From NCBI RefSeq assembly GCF_030362935.1, contig NZ_JAUCDY010000013.1, forward strand, positions 1 through 64,000: a stretch of 64,000 nt of DNA, given 5' to 3'. Positions 62,447 to 64,000 of this stretch are shown piece by piece. A program made the position numbers and the translations under genes. Below the pieces are notes generated by a model, which did not search any database, was not told where the DNA came from, and saw nothing but the letters and a program-made list of their open reading frames with translations. Every line of letters starts with the position of its first letter. Within the stretch, counting starts at the first letter, position 1. This stretch comes from Thiopseudomonas acetoxidans (lineage in GTDB: Bacteria; Pseudomonadota; Gammaproteobacteria; Pseudomonadales; Pseudomonadaceae).

Positions 62447-63004
62447 TCAGCTATTCTCCTCTAGTAATGCTTGACGGCGTTCATGGGCTTGTTTTTGCAA
62501 AATGTGGCGTGCCAAAATTTGGCGCTGCGACTCGGTTAAATCAACAAAGGTGACGGCTGTTTTTAGACGGCCGTCTGGTTTTTTACGGGTGTCAACCACG
62601 GTGGCGGTTAGCTGCAGGGCTAAAGCTTGCGGCAGCAGCAGCATCTTTAAATACAGGGTTTGCCCCCGCTTAAAGCTTTGATGACTAAAAAAAGATAATC
62701 CCCCCTCTGATAGGGTGGTTTGCTGAGGCTTGGGGAAGTCTTTAAGTAGGTTCTGTGCTAGAGCTTGTGCCAGTAGATCAATACGTTTGTTGGTTATTTT
62801 TAAATAGTTAACCAGTGTACGCTGTTGTTCGCTGATGGCGCGCAACAAAGGCTGTGCTTCATGCTCAAGCAAATATAGTTCGTTGAGCAAATTAAACAGC
62901 GAAGACTCATTAACGAAATCTGAGTAGTCGGTATTTATTTGCAGTGCGATTTCGTCGTGAATACGATAGTATTCGCGACGCTCTGTTTTATCTTGCTTTG
63001 ACAT
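62447..63004 (-). CDS. PilZ domain protein
   Basis: This 185-residue protein opens with ERREYYRIHDEIALQI, giving the RxxxR c-di-GMP motif, and has TLSEGGLSFFSHQ in place of the D/NxSxxG motif near residue 98. About 75 helical residues lie between the two parts. The N-terminal arginines are split from the barrel by this insert, an unusual layout also seen in Pseudomonas relatives. Confidence 0.83.
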   Translation of the reverse strand: MSKQDKTERREYYRIHDEIALQINTDYSDFVNESSLFNLLNELYLLEHEAQPLLRAISEQQRTLVNYLKITNKRIDLLAQALAQNLLKDFPKPQQTTLSEGGLSFFSHQSFKRGQTLYLKMLLLPQALALQLTATVVDTRKKPDGRLKTAVTFVDLTESQRQILARHILQKQAHERRQALLEENS

Positions 63005-63103
63005 GTTTGATCCAAGTATCCAGCAATAAAATGGCAGCTAGAGTTTAGAGCCAAGTAGGCAAAACTGCTAACCGACCCTTATATTATGTGAATTAAATCC
63101 ATT

Positions 63104-64000
63104 ATGTTTCGACCCTTGTCACTATTCATAGGCATGCGCTATACGCGCGCCAAACGACGTAATCACTTTATCTCTTTTATATCACTGACTTCAATGATTG
63201 GTTTAGCACTGGGCGTACTGGTCATGATTCTGGTGCTGTCAGTTATGAACGGCTTTGACCGTGAGTTGCGCACGCGAATTTTGGGCATGGTGCCCCACGC
63301 GACCGTGAGCTCTTATACGCCTTTGGATGATTGGCGCGCCGTAGGCAAACAGGTTTCTCAACACAAAGACGTTCAGGCCATAGCTCCTTTTACCCAGTTG
63401 CAGGGCATGTTGACGCATACAGGTAATGTGCAACCAGTGCTGGTTACCGGCGTATTGCCAGAAGCTGAGAAAGACGTTTCGATTATTAGTCAGCATATGG
63501 TTGCTGGTCAGTTAGACAATTTACAGCCCGGCGAGTTTGGGATGGTGATCGGTGAAATAATTGCACGACGTTTTAACGTGAATGTCGGCGATAAAATCAC
63601 GTTTATTTTGCCGGAGGCCTCAATCACTCCGGCGGGTGTGTTTCCTCGACTGAAACGTTTTACTGTACAGGGTGTTTTTAAGGTGGGCGCAGAGCTTGAT
63701 GGCTCTATGGCGCTTATTCATATTGAAGACGCAGCGCGCTTGTCTCGCTGGCAGGTGCAGCAGGTGGAAGGTATTCGTTTAAAGCTGAATAATTTATTTG
63801 ATGCACCGCGTGTGTCATGGGAAATAGCCAATACGATAGCGGATAAGGATTTACGTCCCCGCGACTGGACGCGCAGTCATGGCAATTTATTTCAAGCCAT
63901 TCAAATGGAAAAAACCATGATTGGCTTATTGCTGCTACTGATTGTCGCGGTGGCGGCGTTTAATATTATTTCGACGCTGGTTATGGTGGTTACGGATAAA
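63104..64000 (+). CDS. lolC: Lipoprotein-releasing system permease LolC/LolE (5' part, runs off window)
   Basis: The frame from ATG 63104 stays open for 299 codons to the window edge. MFRPLSLFIGMRYTRAKRRN, SLTSMIGLALGVLVMILVLS, VMNGFDRELRTRILGMVPH are the typical start of LolC/LolE, the inner-membrane subunits that extract lipoproteins for outer-membrane sorting. The periplasmic MacB-like domain (about 50-265) is complete and the second membrane helix has begun. About 115 residues should lie beyond the edge. It is divergent from the PilZ gene. Confidence 0.93.
   Translation, partial: MFRPLSLFIGMRYTRAKRRNHFISFISLTSMIGLALGVLVMILVLSVMNGFDRELRTRILGMVPHATVSSYTPLDDWRAVGKQVSQHKDVQAIAPFTQLQGMLTHTGNVQPVLVTGVLPEAEKDVSIISQHMVAGQLDNLQPGEFGMVIGEIIARRFNVNVGDKITFILPEASITPAGVFPRLKRFTVQGVFKVGAELDGSMALIHIEDAARLSRWQVQQVEGIRLKLNNLFDAPRVSWEIANTIADKDLRPRDWTRSHGNLFQAIQMEKTMIGLLLLLIVAVAAFNIISTLVMVVTDK

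Overview
The window reads as a chromosomal segment of a gammaproteobacterium of the family Pseudomonadaceae. Several gene blocks are classic Pseudomonas neighbourhoods: cbrX-cbrA-cbrB; comEC, then exbB-exbD-lpxK-Trm112-kdsB-phosphatase-murB; and mfd / glyceraldehyde-3-phosphate dehydrogenase / nqrABCDEF-apbE-nqrM-sthA / glycerophosphodiesterase / PilZ / lolC. Base composition looks close to half GC, lower than typical Pseudomonas, so a low-GC relative (Thiopseudomonas or Denitrificimonas type) is my guess. This is inferred from gene order and protein resemblance, not from a search.

Layout. 0.1-9.0 kb: a minus-strand run with carbon-status two-component system CbrXAB, an orphan membrane-anchored TAXI binding protein, nucleoid protein YejK, DusA and transaldolase. 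9.2-20.9 kb: mostly single genes, namely yaaA, a cNMP/CBS/DUF294 protein with FNR-like and Crc/Hfq-like control sites, a PAS-GGDEF-EAL protein, endonuclease I, a REP-type repeat array, a small gene behind a Fur-like box, a SprA-type putative metalloprotease, two lipoproteins and a CIA30 protein. 20.9-36.5 kb: a rearranged accessory segment. It is bracketed by two near-identical 524-bp copies of the 5' end of a helicase gene; the left copy is cut by a defective IS5-family element and the right copy is part of an intact gene. Inside lie a four-gene Wadjet/MksBEFG-type SMC plasmid-defence operon, an AI-2E family permease, the 3' remnant of a BCCT transporter, and a 5'-truncated CobN/HmuS-like gene followed by ExbB-like, DUF2149 and HemP-like genes (a heme-type locus). 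36.5-38.4 kb: a REP unit with an expanded 16-bp tandem repeat, an IS3-family element, and the initiator tRNA gene with a near-perfect promoter.

38.4-64 kb is core chromosome: a DUF2062 membrane protein, ComEC, the exbBD-lpxK-kdsB-murB envelope cluster, a DUF1641-like fragment, DUF503, a CsiV-like protein, Mfd, a long-form GAPDH, the complete sodium-pumping NADH:quinone oxidoreductase operon with its flavin transferase and iron-delivery factor, the soluble transhydrogenase, a glycerophosphodiesterase, a PilZ protein and the 5' part of lolC running off the right edge.

The main scientific interest is the 20.9-36.5 kb segment, where the defence operon, broken transporter and chelatase genes, IS copies and the direct duplication record at least two recombination events. 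A second point is the set of regulatory sites (cbrX coupling, Crc-type motif over a ribosome binding site, FNR-like and Fur-like boxes) that can be read directly from the sequence.
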